Source: Palsa-1400 sp036501625 (lineage in GTDB: Bacteria > Verrucomicrobiota > Verrucomicrobiia > Limisphaerales > Palsa-1400). From it: a DNA stretch of 64,000 nt. Made by a program: the position numbers and the translations under genes. This document shows positions 63,768 through 64,000 of this stretch, one piece after another. The notes beneath the pieces were generated by a model. That model was not told where the DNA came from. It worked only from the letters and a program-made list of their open reading frames with translations, and did not search any database. The stretch spans positions 62,001-126,000 of the forward strand of contig DASXZY010000045.1 of assembly GCA_036501625.1 (NCBI GenBank). Direction: 5' to 3'. How positions within the stretch are numbered: the first letter of the stretch is position 1; every line of letters starts with the position of its first letter.

Positions 63768-64000
63768 TTACGGCACCAACAGGCGATAGAACGTCGTTGC
63801 CGAAGCCGAAGTTGTGTACGGCGAAGCCGCGCCCGGGACATTGGCAAAAATCCCGGAGATGCTGGAGGCCGATTGCAAAATGCCAGCCGGCCACGTCAAT
63901 ACGACATTCGACCCCGACTTCGCGATATGGAGGCGCGCCGCGGCGGCGTAATGGCTGGCAACCTGGTCCGCCCGGAGCGCGTACCGATAAATGGCAGTGT
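63768..64000 (-). CDS. Partial secreted protein, C-terminal FYRL module
   Basis: Only the last 77 codons are in the window; the 5' part lies beyond position 64000. They read RLHIAKSGSNVVLTWPAGIL, then a Ser/Ala-rich stretch, ending TTFYRLLVP. The module matches the C-terminal tails of the LRR and S53 proteins here. Product identity cannot be told from this part. Confidence 0.75.
   Translation of the reverse strand, partial: TAIYRYALRADQVASHYAAAARLHIAKSGSNVVLTWPAGILQSASSISGIFANVPGAASPYTTSASATTFYRLLVP

Noticed and set aside
1..64000. tRNA, rRNA, CRISPR, insertion sequences and phage genes
   Set aside because: I looked for cloverleaf-like and repeat-spacer patterns and for transposase or integrase motifs in the gaps and frames, and saw none.

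Overview
The window looks like a chromosomal segment of a Verrucomicrobiota bacterium, probably of the Pedosphaera/Limisphaerales type. This is inferred from gene content: a high-GC Gram-negative genome with Kdo and heptosyl-type lipopolysaccharide genes, large secreted proteins built from Ig-like, leucine-rich or autotransporter-type repeats, a DUF5069 protein, a TIGR03067 lipoprotein, a prepilin-type protein with a DGH tail motif, and a shared C-terminal module ending in FYRL. I found no rRNA, tRNA, CRISPR array, insertion sequence or phage module.

Positions 1-8200. A minus-strand BlaI-type repressor and M56 (BlaR1-like) metallopeptidase lead into a coiled-coil membrane protein and an exported protein that runs off the window. 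A 590-base gap then holds three copies of the palindrome ACTGTC-CTAT-GACAGT. Two cysteine-motif envelope proteins (an outer-membrane barrel and a small CxxC protein) and two exported proteins of unknown role follow.

Positions 8200-21151. A polytopic GT-C-like membrane protein is divergent from a three-gene cassette: circularly permuted ATP-grasp fused to Alpha-E, then two transglutaminase-like proteins. This cassette type is predicted, but not proven, to make or process peptide-like bonds. Next is a tight minus-strand housekeeping operon (HIT, PhoH, YbeY, DUF502, RecO). On the plus strand are acylphosphatase, a metallophosphoesterase, a GT9 glycosyltransferase and a Kdo hydroxylase, the last two being lipopolysaccharide genes.

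Positions 21160-31486 form a secreted-protein region: a leucine-rich-repeat protein, an S53 sedolisin-like peptidase, a GH29 alpha-L-fucosidase and a large autotransporter-repeat protein.

Positions 31507-42113 are mostly metabolic and transport genes: a VapC toxin with a frameshifted antitoxin, a SirB1-like transglutaminase-fold protein, an SGNH hydrolase, a ClC transporter with CBS domains, MoeA, elongation factor P (Asn at the usual modification site), decayed toxin-antitoxin remnants, an iron-type alcohol dehydrogenase, an ABM monooxygenase, a SulP transporter with STAS domain and an FMN reductase.

Positions 42221-49855 look accessory: a YfhO-like membrane protein, a TIR-transmembrane-WD40 protein, a VapBC pair and two gene-poor stretches. 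From 49856 to the end are a giant secreted protein with two cyclophilin domains, RdgB, UbiX, a histone-deacetylase-family enzyme, DUF5069, UvrA, a lipoprotein, an SGNH-TPR fusion, a prepilin-like protein and the 3' end of another secreted protein.

The most rewarding targets are the ATP-grasp/transglutaminase cassette, the TIR-WD40 protein, the M56 receptor with a coiled-coil sensor, and the palindrome cluster.
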